This document shows, piece after piece, positions 52,209-64,000 of a stretch of DNA of 64,000 bases. Position 1 is the first letter of the stretch, and each line of letters starts with the position of its first letter. This DNA comes from Phycomyces blakesleeanus NRRL 1555(-) (Eukaryota > Mucoromycota > Mucoromycetes > Mucorales > Phycomycetaceae). Below the pieces are notes generated by a model, which did not search any database, had not been told where the DNA came from, and saw only the letters and a list, made by a program, of their open reading frames with translations. The position numbers were made by a program, and so were the translations under genes. Location of the stretch: positions 2,890,131 through 2,954,130 of the forward strand of contig NW_017265134.1 of the NCBI RefSeq assembly GCF_001638985.1, given 5' to 3'.

Positions 52209-53473
52209 CAAAAAAAGGAGAATTGCACAGACCTTCATTGTACAAACAAGTGATCAAATAAAATCTGTGCTTCTTTATTTCTATTTCTATTTGTCAGACA
52301 TATCTATCAATCAAGCAAGCATAATGAAGTATTATATTATTCTTAAGAATCGCAAAATTTATCCTGACTCCCCCCAAAAAATAAATAAATACTGTGCAAT
52401 GTCCAGTGCTTTTTGTTTTACACTGAAAAAGAAGATGAAGAAGAAAAAAGATATTCATCTCAGAATCACCTGATAATTCGGAGTTGAACTTTTTATAAAT
52501 AAGAATTACTCACAGTAGGTGATATTATTATAGCGCACTACCAATGTTAAAATAAAAAAAAGGGAGCCTATCGCAATTCACGGACGAACCATTTGCGTGC
52601 AGGCCATCAAGGTTTTCTAAATAGGTCATACGATCAAGTTTGGTTGGTTCTCCTTATTCTCATCTAGTCTCCAAAGTCGTACATTATTTCTCTTTTGAAG
52701 TTGATTTCTGAAGCTTGCTCCGAGATCCAAGAAATTATAGGTATCTAGGCAACATTCTGCCTGCCATTTGACTCTATATCATTCTTATTTTTTTAGATCC
52801 ATGATTGATATACTACTATATAGCGATATTTTGTAGCTCGTAAGTTTAGGGTGCATGGTTCAAGCTGTCCAATAAAGTTTATCACTATATACTATACACA
52901 CTACAAAGAAAATAAAAACCTTAAATGCAAATAGCCGCTTATTACCACTACGTTTTTTTTTGTTAAATTATATCCTTGCTGTAAAATATACAGTGGAATT
53001 GTTTGTTTCAATTTTTTTATTATTATTGTTATTATTAAGAAGAAGAAATAGAATAGAGGGCCATAGAATGTGATTGGTTTATGTACATGCTTGAGGAATA
53101 TTAATATTAATAATAATAATAAGGTGAAATATAGGAACAATGGCAATAAGTGAAATTAAAGAAGAAAGGCTTAACAAGAATAAAAATAAGAAACAATAAG
53201 CAATAAGAACAAAAGAAGAATAAGAAAATAGTGTAAATAAATGGTATGCAAACAAAAAAATAAATGGCGTGTGTGATAAATAGAGAAAGAAGAAGAAAGT
53301 GCGATTAAGGTTGTGATTGTGAATTGAGGAAGAGGAAGAGGAAGAGGGCGTGAAGATCAATAGAGAGCAAAAATATAAGAAAAGTATAGAGGCAATGATT
53401 ATAATGACAATAAGATAAAGGTTGTTTGGTTGACTTTTGGTTGAATTTTTTTTTTCCTGTTTTGTCTTTGTCT
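51867..53473. other. Intergenic region between convergent kinesin and GATA/PHD genes
   Basis: 3' flanks; contains an A-run of about 28 bp (52,178-52,205) and many polypyrimidine tracts. A slightly less AT-rich patch at 52,560-52,770 has no recognisable gene. Confidence 0.5.
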
Positions 53474-54576
53474 TTAGCGAAGATTGTTTCCAGATACATC
53501 GCGTAAAGAGCGAGTGCGAGGGTTCAAACTGTCTGATGCTTGGGCCGCATTGTTCTTTGGAGCACACATGAGAGGAAGACGCTTTCGGGGAAGCTCGACC
53601 ACGATTCTCTTGCGTCGTGCATTGTCGCTGCAGGCAGAGTCACAGAACCAGGCTTCATCGCTTGCCACAAATGTGTCGGTCAGTCCGTGATGCTCGGATG
53701 CACACTTTTGATGGAGTGCTTTCGGACATCCCTCACATCGGACCAGTACATTGTCCTGCCACGATTCCTGGCGCTGGCATCCAGAACAGAACAACTGAAG
53801 CACAGGCCGGTCACGATCATCAATAGACTCCTTTGCAAATCCTGTTAGGTCAAGTCGGGGCAATTTGCAGGCAAATCCATAGCCCTTGTAATCACATCCA
53901 TGCTTACTATTGTTTTTAGATAAACATTAGTCTCAAGTTTCTTTCCAGCTTATTCGCACGCTGTCAAATAAATAATAGAAAGAATATAGGATCTTATCAT
54001 CCAATCAAACTTACTTGCACAAAGTACGCTTTCCCCAAGGTCCAGGGCGCCAATTGACTCCTTCGGTTGTTCCACAGTAGCGGCACCAGTCCACATTTGC
54101 CTTTGTGAGCTTCTGATAGATGGTAGGCTGGCAAGTCGATCGGCAAGGAACTTGTGTAGATGTCGAGTCTTTCTCACAGCTCTTTTCATTATCTTCATCA
54201 CCAGAGCTCATGGTCTCTTCGTCTTCGTTTTCCACATTCTCTTCATAGTTCTCATCGTCTTTTTTTATTGTCACAACTGGTGTAGGCTTTTGGTTACGAC
54301 GGTTGGTCTTATGTTTCTGGTTGCTGTGATGATCGAATGTCTTTTGTCTTTCCCATTGGGAAACTACTGATTCATCATCGTCTTCGTCGTCTTCGTCGTC
54401 GTCGTCGTCTTCTTCGTCTTCATCATCATCGTCGTCCTCCGATGCCGAGAGTTGATGATCGCCAGCTGAAAACATTTGACTGTCCGATGAAGCGGATAGG
54501 TGCGTGCTCGTGCTTTCAAATCCGAAAGGGTCAACAGCACTACGATGGGGGACAATGAGGTCAGCACATTATAAAT

Positions 54577-54623
<47 letters not shown>

Positions 54624-55792
54624 TTATATTTAAAAATAAGCTACACACAATCCAAAAAAAGAATCCAATAAAAATAAAACGCACACACCTCACAAATTAT
54701 ATATAGTTTATCTATCTATCTATCTATCACTCTATTACTATCATCAAATTCACTATCTAAATCCAACCTTTTCTCTCTTAGATACACACACAATTTATAT
54801 ACTATGCTTGTAATATATATATATATATATATATATAGTAATAATATAAATAAAAAGAAAACACTAAACTATACACATGGAATAACAAAAATAATAATAT
54901 AAATATAGAAATTAATGCTTACCCATTCCAGCGAGCTACGCGGGCCGAGAGGGAATCCTCATCGTCGGAGCTTTCTTCATCTGAAGCAAAATAGGTATCG
55001 CCAAGAAGTTCATCTTGGGACACAGGCACGACCGAGGCCCGCCAGTTGGTTTGTTTCTGTTTCTTGACGTAACCACCAGCGGCCGCAGAAGCAGTAGGCT
55101 CTACATGTCCTGATTTGCGCTTCAGTCCACTACTGTTGGATCTGTCAAGAGTGATCTGACCGTAGCTGAGATCGCGATGGTCAGGGGGAGTCGGAAGAGT
55201 GCTAGCAGCACAATCAAGAAATGAACCTTGTGCCTTGTCAAAGTGAGAAAGTTGCAGGGAAAAAGCGGGTTTCTGCTTCACAGAGGACGAAGACAATCGG
55301 ACTTGAGACTCATTAATCATCATTTGATTCTGTTGATGGGTATGCTGATTACAAGTATTATGCTGATGGTTATGCTGATGGTTATGCTGATGATTATGAT
55401 TATGATTAATAAGAAGATGATATTGCTGTTGCTGTTGCTGTTGCTGTTGGTCTTCAAGTTCCAGACCAAAATAGAATAACGGGATTTCGTCAGAGGCACT
55501 CTGGAGAAGGAGATCGGTAGGTGTGTCATCATGGAGAGGCAGAGACATTCCGCTGTCGGACTCACTATCACTCTGGGAACAGGCTGATGACAGCGATTCG
55601 GGAGTGGTGGCGCGATTGTAGGCTGGTGTCATGGCTGGCGAAAAGAAGACATCCTTGACAAGGTCCTTTTGGGATTGGGGATCCAGAACAGTGTCATATG
55701 TAATTGTGGCATTTTCTAGGGTATGATGGATAGGAAGCTGCTGAACTGCTACAGGCTGATGATGTGGATGAGTCTGGGCTTGAGCTTGAGCA

Positions 55793-55824
<32 letters not shown>

Positions 55825-56390
55825 GACCTGGGCCTGAGCATGAGCCTGAGCATGAGCCTGGGCTTGAGCGTGAACATGAGCATGAGCATGAGACTAATGA
55901 TTATATTATAAACATTTGATGAGTTGATTTCTTTTTTAAAATAAAGAAATTATATATTTGGACTTACGTTGATTGTGGGAGGAGTTGGGCGTTGGTGGTA
56001 ATTTTGCTGGACTTGATAATAATAGGCTGGGTGATGATGATAATAATCCACATAGGCAGAAATAGGAAGTGATGTTGCCATACTGGGCACAATGACGGGC
56101 GAATCACTACTGCTGCTATTGTTATTATTGCCATTACCGGTGGCACTATTGGTCGTAGTCGTGGTCGTGGTCGTGGTAGTCGTGTGCCTATTGATCTGAC
56201 GGGGCGCAATCGCAGATGATTGAATAGGACGATGAAAAACTTGGCGATAGACTTGGTTATAGCTATTGGAGTTGGTCATGGTATTGATTGCATTGATGGT
56301 ATTGATATTGCCACAGTTTTCCATGTTTGGCTGTGCACAGAACTCCTGAGGATAAGGTTGGATATGTGGCATGGCGCGAGAGTAACTCAT
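53474..56390 (-). CDS. GATA-like zinc finger and PHD-finger nuclear protein (4 exons, 783 aa)
   Basis: Probable chromatin or transcription regulator. Exons: 56,390-55,968, 55,893-54,923, 54,539-54,015, 53,906-53,474; 784 codons. The GATA-like finger at about residues 617-648 reads DWCRYCGTTEGVNWRPGPWG then TLCNKHGCDYKGYG, with intron 3 cutting the finger immediately after the codon for its third Cys. It is followed by FACKLPRLDLTGF and a PHD-type finger from about residue 680 with spacing CSGC...CEGC...HQKC...WFCDSAC. I recall this GATA-like/PHD arrangement as conserved in fungi without a settled name. The N-terminal two thirds are disordered: poly-Thr, an Ala-Gln-Ala-His array, poly-Gln, an Asn-His array and a strongly acidic stretch. 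DNA targets unknown. Confidence 0.85.
54583..54622. repeat. (TTTA)n microsatellite in intron 2 of the GATA/PHD gene
   Basis: About nine to ten tandem tetramers. Confidence 0.9.
55783..55892. repeat. (GCCTGA)n-type coding hexamer array
   Basis: Tandem GAGCCT/GAGCAT hexamers at the start of exon 2 of the GATA/PHD gene encode alternating Ala-Gln and Ala-His on the minus strand. Confidence 0.9.
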
Positions 56391-56623
56391 GTTTATTATA
56401 TTTTTTTTTAAAAAAAAAGTCCAATGGGATTATTATTATAATAGTAGATATATATATATATTTATATATTTATGTTCTTTAAACAAGAAGGGGTAGGGTC
56501 ATGAAAAAGAAGGAAAGTAAAAGAGAGGGAGAAAGAAAGAAACAAAAAGAGAGAGAGAGAGAGAGAAAGGGTTTGCGAACAGGCCAGTGAATTTATAAGG
56601 TTCTTTCTGCAAAAAAAAAATCG

Positions 56624-56703
56624 ATAGAGCGAGCGAGCCAACGAGCCAACGAGCCAGCAAACGGGCGAACGAACGAGCGAGCGAGCAAACGAGCGAACGA
56701 ACG
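56624..56703. repeat. Imperfect GAGC/GAAC tetranucleotide array
   Basis: Tandem GAGC, GAAC and CAAC units with point differences. Confidence 0.85.
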
Positions 56704-56844
56704 AGAGGCAGACAGGAAGGGGGTTCCAAAAAGGAAGACCACAGGAGAGTTCGACTATTCTTTTTGGGTTTTTTTTGGGGGGTGTGGGACAAGACAAAAC
56801 GAAACGAGAAAAGACAAGACAACCAACCAACCGATTGAAAGAAT

Positions 56845-56901
56845 ACTGTCGCTACTGCTACTGTTGCTATTGCTACTGTCGCTACTGCTACTGTTGCTGA
56901 T
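56845..56901. repeat. 30-bp tandem duplication
   Basis: ACTGTCGCTACTGCTACTGT plus GCTATTGCT occurs twice in a row with small differences near the end, on top of a CTG/CTA trinucleotide periodicity. Confidence 0.8.
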
Positions 56902-58499
56902 ACTGTAGCCAGGCACATAGACACCCACACATAATAAAGATATAAAGTTATAATATTATACAATATAATATATACACAAAACGACAGATTTAATCCAAAA
57001 AGACTAATCAGAACCAAGAACGTGACACTTGGCCACTTTCTTCTAGCCCACCTAATTTAGTGAATCAGAGAGACACTGGTCCATATTAACCACACACCTT
57101 TAAAGCCGTCTCCGCCTCAAATAAATAAATAAGTATAGACGATATGATTGTCCAAAATGATACAATACACTATAGTACACTATAGTACGATGCAGTTACA
57201 GTAAAAGATACCGTTATAGTACCCTACATTTTACTATTATATATTTATTATTATTATTACAAAAAAATATTCCCTCTTGTTACTTTCGAAGATCCCTTTT
57301 TTTTTTCTTCCGTTTCCTAAATAAATATCACGCATTTATTCAATAAACCGAGGTGTCTGTGCTTGACTTTCTCTCTCTCTCTCTCTCTCTTTATCTATTA
57401 TAGTTATATATTTTTTTGGGGGTTTCTTACATTTCAAAAATAAAATATATATAAAGCTTTTTGTTTTTATGTCAATTATTTGTTCAATTTTGTTTTCTGT
57501 ATTGCCTATGTATCTATCTATTGGCTTAAAAATACTGCTTGGCTATTATTTGGTATTTAACCAATATAATAAAATACATAATTTGAAGATAAACAGCCAC
57601 AAATATATAAGGATCCATTATATTTCAATAGTTAAAATAATTATCAACATTAATATTAATATCAATTTTTTTTTAAAAAAAAAACAATAACAATATCTAA
57701 AGCCACCCTGGTAAAGAATGGGTGACAAGCGCAATATATATTTTCTTGAAACTTTTCACTGCTATTTCATCAATGAAAAAAAAATTGGGGGGAAGGAAGG
57801 AGAGGCGGGGAGTGATAGTGATAGTAAAAGTATAAGTGAGAATTAGGTGTGAGTGTGGGAGTGGGAGTGTGGGATAAGTGGATAAGTGGAGATTGCCACC
57901 AAGCGGCATTTGGAGCACATGCAGCACTCGTGTTACACGCCTCGTGCTGCCTATATAATTTTTTATTTTTTTTGCAATTCCTAGACCCATTCTATTTTCT
58001 CACCCCACAAGCCCTTGCTTCCCAAGCCTGATTTTCTCTACACTTTGAGACTTTTTAGATGTATATAAATTAGGGCGTTTGGAACCTGGAGTACAAATCT
58101 AATGAGGATATTTCTCTTGTGTGTGTGTAGAATATGGCAAATAAGATCAAGATCTATGGGACCTGAACACATACAATACACAATACATCTACAGTACACA
58201 CACATTGATACATATTCCCTAAAGAAATAAATATATATATATATATATATATATGCTTTTACGCAAAGAAAAATGCACGCTCCACAGAATTAATATGATT
58301 GTAAGACAAGGTGTGCTCTAAATACACAAGATAGTCTTATTCATTTTTCGACCATTTTTAATTATTATTATTTGATTGCTCTGTTCAGTAAACAAGAGGA
58401 ATGTCCTAGATAATACTTGATTTTTAATACAAAACTTTTATAAAAGATTTCTAACTAGATGATAATAATAATAATAATAGTATTAGTAGTAGAATCGAC

Positions 58500-58710
58500 T
58501 ATTGTTTATAATCTGACTTGACTTGTCCTGGCTTTGTCTGTTTGCCTGTCTGGTCTGGTCTGGTCTGGTCTGGTTTGGTTTGGTTTGATTTGGTTTGGCC
58601 TGGTCTGACTTGACTTTTTGTTTTTTGTTTTTTTTTACCTGGCCTGATTTGACTTGATTTATTGATTTTACCTGACCTGACCTGACTTTACCTTGCCTGA
58701 CCTGACTCAA
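58500..58710. repeat. Decayed pentanucleotide minisatellite (TGGTC / CTGAC)
   Basis: Perfect TGGTC units at the start pass into TGGTT, TGATT and then CTGAC units. Confidence 0.85.
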
Positions 58711-61593
58711 AATAATAGTAAAATACGTATCCTAGCAACAAAGTAACATTGCAACCGTATCCAAGTCTACATATAAATTTGGATCCACGTCAATATTAAT
58801 GTCAATATCAATAGTACTATCAGTAGTACTATCACTATCAATAGTAATGGTAATCGTAACAGTAGCAGTAACAGTAACGGTAACGGTAACAACGATAATG
58901 TCCTGTTTTTAGTACCCGCTGTGCAAAGCGACAATTAAGTTGTACGCCTCCCCCTCCTTTTTGGCTTCTGCCTTTTAATGAGATGAGATATTCCTCTTTT
59001 AATTATTATTTTATTTTCATACTGCCCAATCAACATTGACTGAGAAACACAAGCCTAGAATTGGCTTTTTATATAATATATTTTTAGGGTAGGAAAATAA
59101 AAAGGATAACTCGCGGGAATATTTTAAGACGGAATCGACGGGTTGAACCAAAGAAAATCATTTTTATTTTATTTTATTTTTAAAAAAAAAAGGTAGGGTC
59201 TATCTTTTGCTTATCTAGTAATGATATCTGGCAGAACACAAGAAACCAGAAATGATAGTAGTAAAGAAGACAAGTCCTTTTTATTTCTTTATCTAATTTT
59301 TTTCTTCATATATATATCTTATATTGTTGTTGCTTCTAGAAATGAATATTAAGATTATTGACACAAAGAGAATTCTAGTATATAATTCTGTCTTATAAAT
59401 TTTATAATTTTATTCAGTCAGTCAATTTATTTTATCTGATCCTTGATAACTGAGTTAAAGATCTATATATATATGTCTGTCTGCATTTAAGAGATAGAGA
59501 GAGGAGGGTGAGAATTAAGTAGAGGATAAAGGTTGTGTTTAAATTCACCTTATTCACCTTATTCATTAACTCACTAAACCCTTCTTCTTCTTTCTCTATC
59601 TCTTTATGCATATATATATATATATATATTGTGTGTGTGAGCTTTTTGGGATCAATAACTATATCTCTCTAGATCGCTATTACAATATAAAACTATATAT
59701 AAATGTGCTTGTGTGCGTGTGTAAATGCTTATTGCCTTGTTTTGTCCACGATAGACACGAATCAAATGGATTTCAGATTGCGGACAAGAGTGCAGATGGA
59801 AATCATTACAGCTTGTCCCACCATTAACCTTGTTCTACATTAATTACATCTTTCCTAATGTACTGCCGTCCAGTCGAATGGCTTTGGATTATATTATATT
59901 CCACTCTATACATTTATTTATTTATTTATTTATATAGAAGCTTTATTTCTGCGTTGAAATAATCAATATCAAAAAAAACCCCCCTGTGAATCAGAATTAT
60001 CACTAAATTAGAAATTCAATAATCAATACAATACAATACAATCAAACAACATCAATTACTGCAAATTCTTAATAGCGTTCACTCTTAATATTTTCTTTCA
60101 ATTATTATTGCCGTTGCATTCAGCTATTCTAATATATGAAATAATAGAATTCTAAAGATAACTAAAACCAAGTAAATAACAAAAATATTAATTTTAAATA
60201 CTAGTAGTAAAAACAAAAACAAAAAAATGATAATAATTTTGGCATATAAATTTTTGTGTATATATTTACTTTAAAATAGCGCCAACTATTATATAAATAA
60301 CCTTTTTCTTTATACTATAGTATAGTATAGTATTGATTTAATTAATTAATTAGTGTTATTATCTTTTGGTATGTATATATTGGCTTGGAAAAGCATACTA
60401 CTTCCTTTGACTCTATATACATATAGTCATTTGGGTTTCCTTTGTGAAGTAAAGCTGATAGAAAATATTAATAAAATAAAAAACGAAAATGAAAATGAAA
60501 AGCATCAGGTCAGATAAGAGAACTTGTAGGAAATTGGCACAGCGAAACAACTGTGATTTTATACTACTATTACTATTATTACTATTATTTCATGTCATTT
60601 TTTTCTCTCTTTTTTTTTTTTTACATGTTTTTAGGTAGGCTGCATCTAATCGTAATTCTGACCGTGATTTTGATTGTAATTGTGACTGTGTCTGTGACTA
60701 CAATTATGATTCTCTTCACTAGCAAAGAGAGAGAGAGAGACTTACAGCCAAGAGGCATATATTTATTTATAAGTTGATAAAGTTTGATTGTTTCCCACCC
60801 CAATTCCCGTATAAAGTAAGTCTCTCAGCACGTCCATTAAACCACGTTTCTCTAAAGCAATTCCATTTTTATTTTATTTGGGATTGCCACGCTAAAGTAC
60901 TAAATCTAGAAACCAACCTCGCGCAAAACAATCAGCCTGTATATCTTCATTTGGCTGGTTGATTTTCCATCGTGCTCATCAATTAAAACAACCAACCAAC
61001 CAACCAACCAAAAAAAAAAAAAAAAAAACTTTGGCCACGCGACTACACGTGGCAAATGTAGAGGAAAATGAGGCCTCTGCATTCTAGCAGAAAAAGTTTC
61101 CATGATTATTTAGTACAATTTATTCTATTAATCTAAAGGTTCACCTTTCTCTCTCTCTCTCTCTCTCACACACTTTATATATAGCTATTGTTAAAGCTAA
61201 AATAAGATAAGATAAGATAAGATAAAATAAAATAAAATATTTATATTTATTATTTTTAAAAAAAAAATGTACACCAAATAGTAGGTGAAATCAAAAATGA
61301 AGAAAATAAATGATATATAAGTAAGAGAGAGAATGTGAGAGAGGAGAGAGGGCAGTATATATTATATGATTGTTTAAAGGAATGACTAGAATAAAGGGAG
61401 AGAGGGAGACGGAGATAGAAGGAAGCATATGGGTGTGTAGTAGTTGACAGGTCTTTCAGAAGAAGTAGATTTAGAAGAAGTAGAGAAAGAGAAATTAAAA
61501 CAGAAAAAATGAATAAATAAATAAATAAATAACTAAATAGAATGAGGCAAATAATAGACAAAGAATTTACAATAAGGTGGGGAAACAGAGGAT

Positions 61594-63999
61594 TTAGAAG
61601 CACATGAACTTGTTCTTCTTGTTCATTAGCTCTTCCATTCTGTTCTCCAGAATATGTCGAGCCTTTTCTGCCTTTTCTTTCAATCGCTTTTCGGCTTCAA
61701 GTTCACTCTCCAACGCCTTTCTTTCTTCTGCAATGTGGTTTGCACTCGACAGTTGGTGAGTCTGGATCTGAGTCACCTGAGTTCGCAGGTTCTGGATTTC
61801 TAAAGCGTATGTCTGGCGCTCACGGTTCAATACATCAAGCTGCTTCTTGGCATCTCGCATAGAACTCTCTGAACGGGTCAGCTGGGCCTCTAGTTTAGAA
61901 ATAACCTCTTGGTGCGCCTTGACATCATTCTCGGCAATGTGTGATTTGCGCTGTAGAGAACGGAGCATCTTCTCATACTGCTCGGATGTCACATTATCAC
62001 CATGAATGCTGCTCATAATCTCACTGAACCCAGACGACGCATTGGAGTCCTGGCGAAGGAGCGAGACAGACAATACGCGGGTGGGCTGCATTGGTGGAGA
62101 GTGAGGAGGGCTCGAAGGAACAGGCGAGCCTGGAACAGCTGGAAGAGGACTTGGGATCGGTGGCAGAGGATTGGATGGAGGAGCAGACGGGGGAGGGAGA
62201 TTCTGGACACTGCCGGCCGCTGCACGGTTGCGCATCATTGACGATCCTGCACGAGTAGTGTCGGATCGGATCGAGCTCACAGACCGGCGCTTCATAGATG
62301 TCTCTCTGTCTTCCTCGGTCTCGACAATAATCGTCCGGTATCCCGAGGGACTGGGCTTCTGGATCTTTGTCAAGCTTGAGTTGGACATCTCACGCTGGAG
62401 TTTATAGTGGAGCATGTTGGGAGGTAGTGCAGATGTAGGCGAAGAGACCCGAGGGGTGGGTGATGGCGAGGTAAAGATAATCGACTCGCGCGTAGTGGTT
62501 GGTGTAGAGACAGAGTTTCGAGGTATGATAACCTGCTCCATCTCTTTCTCAAGCCGGTCGTTGGCCGCCGTCTGCTTCATTACCTCCAACTCGAGGTTCT
62601 TGATCTCCAGTGTGAGCTGGCTTCTCTGCAACACAAGCTGACCTTCAAGGTCATCAACGTGGCGCATCAGATTCGAGTTATCCTCACTCAAGATGCACAG
62701 CTTGTCAATCAGTTCCATCTGTCCTTCAGGAGCCTGAAGCTTCTTGCTCAAATGCTCCTGAAATTCTCGGAGGCTTTCCTTCTGAGCTGCAGATGCCTGG
62801 TAGCTTTGTCGGTCCATGTGACTAATGCGACTCTCGAGCGCAGCAACCAGAGCATCTTTCTCAAGCAGTTCACGCTGTTGGTCTTCAATTTTCTGGAGCA
62901 TTGTCTTTTCACTCGTTTCTTTCGAAATAAACGAGCGGCGAGCCAACGCCTTCTTTTCCTGTTCAAGTAATCTGATCCTCTTCTCGAGAGCAGCCGTGTG
63001 ATTCTCGTCTGTTCCGAGCTCAGAAGACCCAATCTCACGCGGTACCCTAGACAAATTTGCGGCAAGGTTCTTTAAGGAGTGGGAGCGTGGCTCGGGTGAA
63101 TGGATCTGGAGTGCATTGATGATGTCTTGGCAATCTTTGGTCTCCTTTTGGGCCTCAGCAAGATCTTCAAGTGCACGGTCACACTTTTCTTCGATGCTGG
63201 TAACTTCTATTCTGTGTGTCTTTTGCAAGGTCGACAATCTTTCCTCGAGCTCGGAAATCATGCCAGAGGTGTCGTTGGCAGCAACCAAGGCACGCTCGGT
63301 CTCGATAATCTTGCGCAGTTCTTCGACAGTGGCCTCAAGAGCAGATGTCTTGGCAGTCTGCGAGACAAGGCTTTGGTTCAGCATCTCGAGATCCGATGTC
63401 TTTTTCTCCAACTCAAGCAAGATTGCCCGGTGTTCTTTGGTTTCGCTTTCGATGATTTCGTCTAGCTCCTTAACCCGGGCCTCAAGGGCAGGAATACACT
63501 GAAGCTCGATGTCGGTTTGGATACGGTCTTCTTGAAGGGTCTTTATCAGAACCAGCTGGCTTTCAAGAGACGCCTTGGCCTGATCGCGCTCCTGTTGGAG
63601 TAGTCGGTTGGCTTCGTCAGCCTTGGAAGCACGGTCGGTGACTTCTTGCAGAACGTTAGACAAGGATTCCTTTTGGCCTGTAAGAAGTTCGACAGTCCGG
63701 CGCTTTTCTTCTAAATCTTCTTCTCGGATTACATACTGTTGGCGAAGATCCTTCAAGGTCTCAAAGGTACGGTCCGATTTGGCGTCTTGGATTCTCATCG
63801 TGCTTTCGACAAAGTGAATCACCATCTCGAGCTGTTTCTTTTCCACGCCCATACCACACACATCGCGCAGCACGCCCTCCATTTCTTTCTGCATCGACTG
63901 GGCCATCTGGGACTTCTTCTGGTTCTCAGCCTCAAGTTCACTGACTCGGCGTTCACGATCGGCAATCTGTTCACGCAGTCCGGTCGTCAGACGATCCAT
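61594..63999 (-). CDS. Long coiled-coil protein, C-terminal 801 aa (5' end outside window)
   Basis: One open frame from the window edge to the stop at 61,594; the first Met shown at 63,999 is not necessarily the start, because coiled coil begins at once. Heptad-rich coiled coil fills most of residues 1-480 and 650-801 and is broken by a Pro/Ser-rich segment (about 500-630, containing PPPSAPPSNPLPPIPSPLP). It ends with RMEELMNKKNKFMCF, a basic helix plus a terminal Cys-Phe. This architecture suits a cytoskeletal or trafficking protein, for instance the tail of a kinesin or a golgin-like tether; no motor domain is in view. The third codon positions are GC-rich, like the last exon of the kinesin-4 gene and unlike the flanking DNA. 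Confidence 0.75.
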   Translation of the reverse strand: MDRLTTGLREQIADRERRVSELEAENQKKSQMAQSMQKEMEGVLRDVCGMGVEKKQLEMVIHFVESTMRIQDAKSDRTFETLKDLRQQYVIREEDLEEKRRTVELLTGQKESLSNVLQEVTDRASKADEANRLLQQERDQAKASLESQLVLIKTLQEDRIQTDIELQCIPALEARVKELDEIIESETKEHRAILLELEKKTSDLEMLNQSLVSQTAKTSALEATVEELRKIIETERALVAANDTSGMISELEERLSTLQKTHRIEVTSIEEKCDRALEDLAEAQKETKDCQDIINALQIHSPEPRSHSLKNLAANLSRVPREIGSSELGTDENHTAALEKRIRLLEQEKKALARRSFISKETSEKTMLQKIEDQQRELLEKDALVAALESRISHMDRQSYQASAAQKESLREFQEHLSKKLQAPEGQMELIDKLCILSEDNSNLMRHVDDLEGQLVLQRSQLTLEIKNLELEVMKQTAANDRLEKEMEQVIIPRNSVSTPTTTRESIIFTSPSPTPRVSSPTSALPPNMLHYKLQREMSNSSLTKIQKPSPSGYRTIIVETEEDRETSMKRRSVSSIRSDTTRAGSSMMRNRAAAGSVQNLPPPSAPPSNPLPPIPSPLPAVPGSPVPSSPPHSPPMQPTRVLSVSLLRQDSNASSGFSEIMSSIHGDNVTSEQYEKMLRSLQRKSHIAENDVKAHQEVISKLEAQLTRSESSMRDAKKQLDVLNRERQTYALEIQNLRTQVTQIQTHQLSSANHIAEERKALESELEAEKRLKEKAEKARHILENRMEELMNKKNKFMCF

Positions 64000-64000
64000 C

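Larger units (their letters stand above)
56391..61593. other. 5.2-kb intergenic region, repeat-rich, no gene recognised
   Basis: Upstream of the GATA/PHD gene and downstream of the coiled-coil gene. Holds a GAGC/GAAC tetramer array (56,624-56,703), a 30-bp tandem duplication (56,845-56,901), a decayed TGGTC/CTGAC pentamer minisatellite (58,500-58,710), a GTAACA/GTAACG hexamer run (58,845-58,890), and many T-then-A homopolymer junctions. Short frames here are low complexity. Confidence 0.6.

Noticed and set aside
55783..55892. CRISPR-like regular repeat
   Set aside because: Units are 6 bp without spacers and in frame within an exon; a coding microsatellite.
59606..59827. 73-aa plus-strand frame
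   Set aside because: The first half is translated TA/TG microsatellite and nothing around it resembles an exon chain.

Overview
Eukaryotic nuclear DNA, almost certainly from an early-diverging filamentous fungus of the Mucoromycota, most likely Mucorales. The reasons are a mucoralean-looking LINE reverse transcriptase, short GT-AG introns (with one GC-AG), very AT-rich simple-repeat-filled intergenic DNA, a DDX59-type helicase with a HIT zinc finger, a LysM protein with a C-terminal 3D-like domain, and lineage-specific nuclease-like genes. No species is claimed. I found no rRNA, tRNA, CRISPR array or bacterial-type operon. Most genes are multi-exon and were rebuilt by hand; exon phases close for nearly all of them.

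Layout. 1-2430: a LINE element on the minus strand interrupted by a poly-G tract, an assembly gap of 100 N and a base-smeared second copy of the gap flank (assembly artefact). 4.4-6.7 kb (minus): NME6-like nucleoside diphosphate kinase and an OB-fold, Stn1-like candidate. 8.2-9.5 kb (plus): secreted LysM/3D protein. 10.6-13.0 kb (minus): membrane-anchored NAPE-PLD. 13.9-16.2 kb (minus): DDX59-like DEAD-box helicase, divergent from ATP synthase subunit e (plus, 16.5-17.2 kb). 17.8-21.0 kb (minus): NOC2 ribosome-biogenesis factor.

21.0-33.0 kb is an accessory, transposon-rich island. It holds two related MITEs in opposite orientation (one with a nested insertion), several perfect inverted repeats including a 38-bp palindrome, an intact PD-(D/E)XK-like gene, a decayed gene of similar type facing it, a Tc1-like transposase scrap and a possible TnpB/Fanzor-type C-terminal fragment.

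33.1-42.6 kb returns to housekeeping genes: ankyrin-repeat protein (minus), divergent from the 20-exon tubulin cofactor D gene (plus), then the 25S rRNA methyltransferase Bmt5 (plus). 45.9-51.9 kb: kinesin-4 (KIF4-like) with a 4.66-kb last exon. 53.5-56.4 kb (minus): GATA-like/PHD-finger regulator. 61.6 kb to the window end (minus): C-terminal part of a long coiled-coil protein cut by the window edge.

Common themes are microtubule biology (TBCD, kinesin-4), ribosome biogenesis (NOC2, Bmt5) and nucleic-acid handling (DDX59, OB-fold protein), but nothing suggests co-regulation beyond two short divergent promoters.
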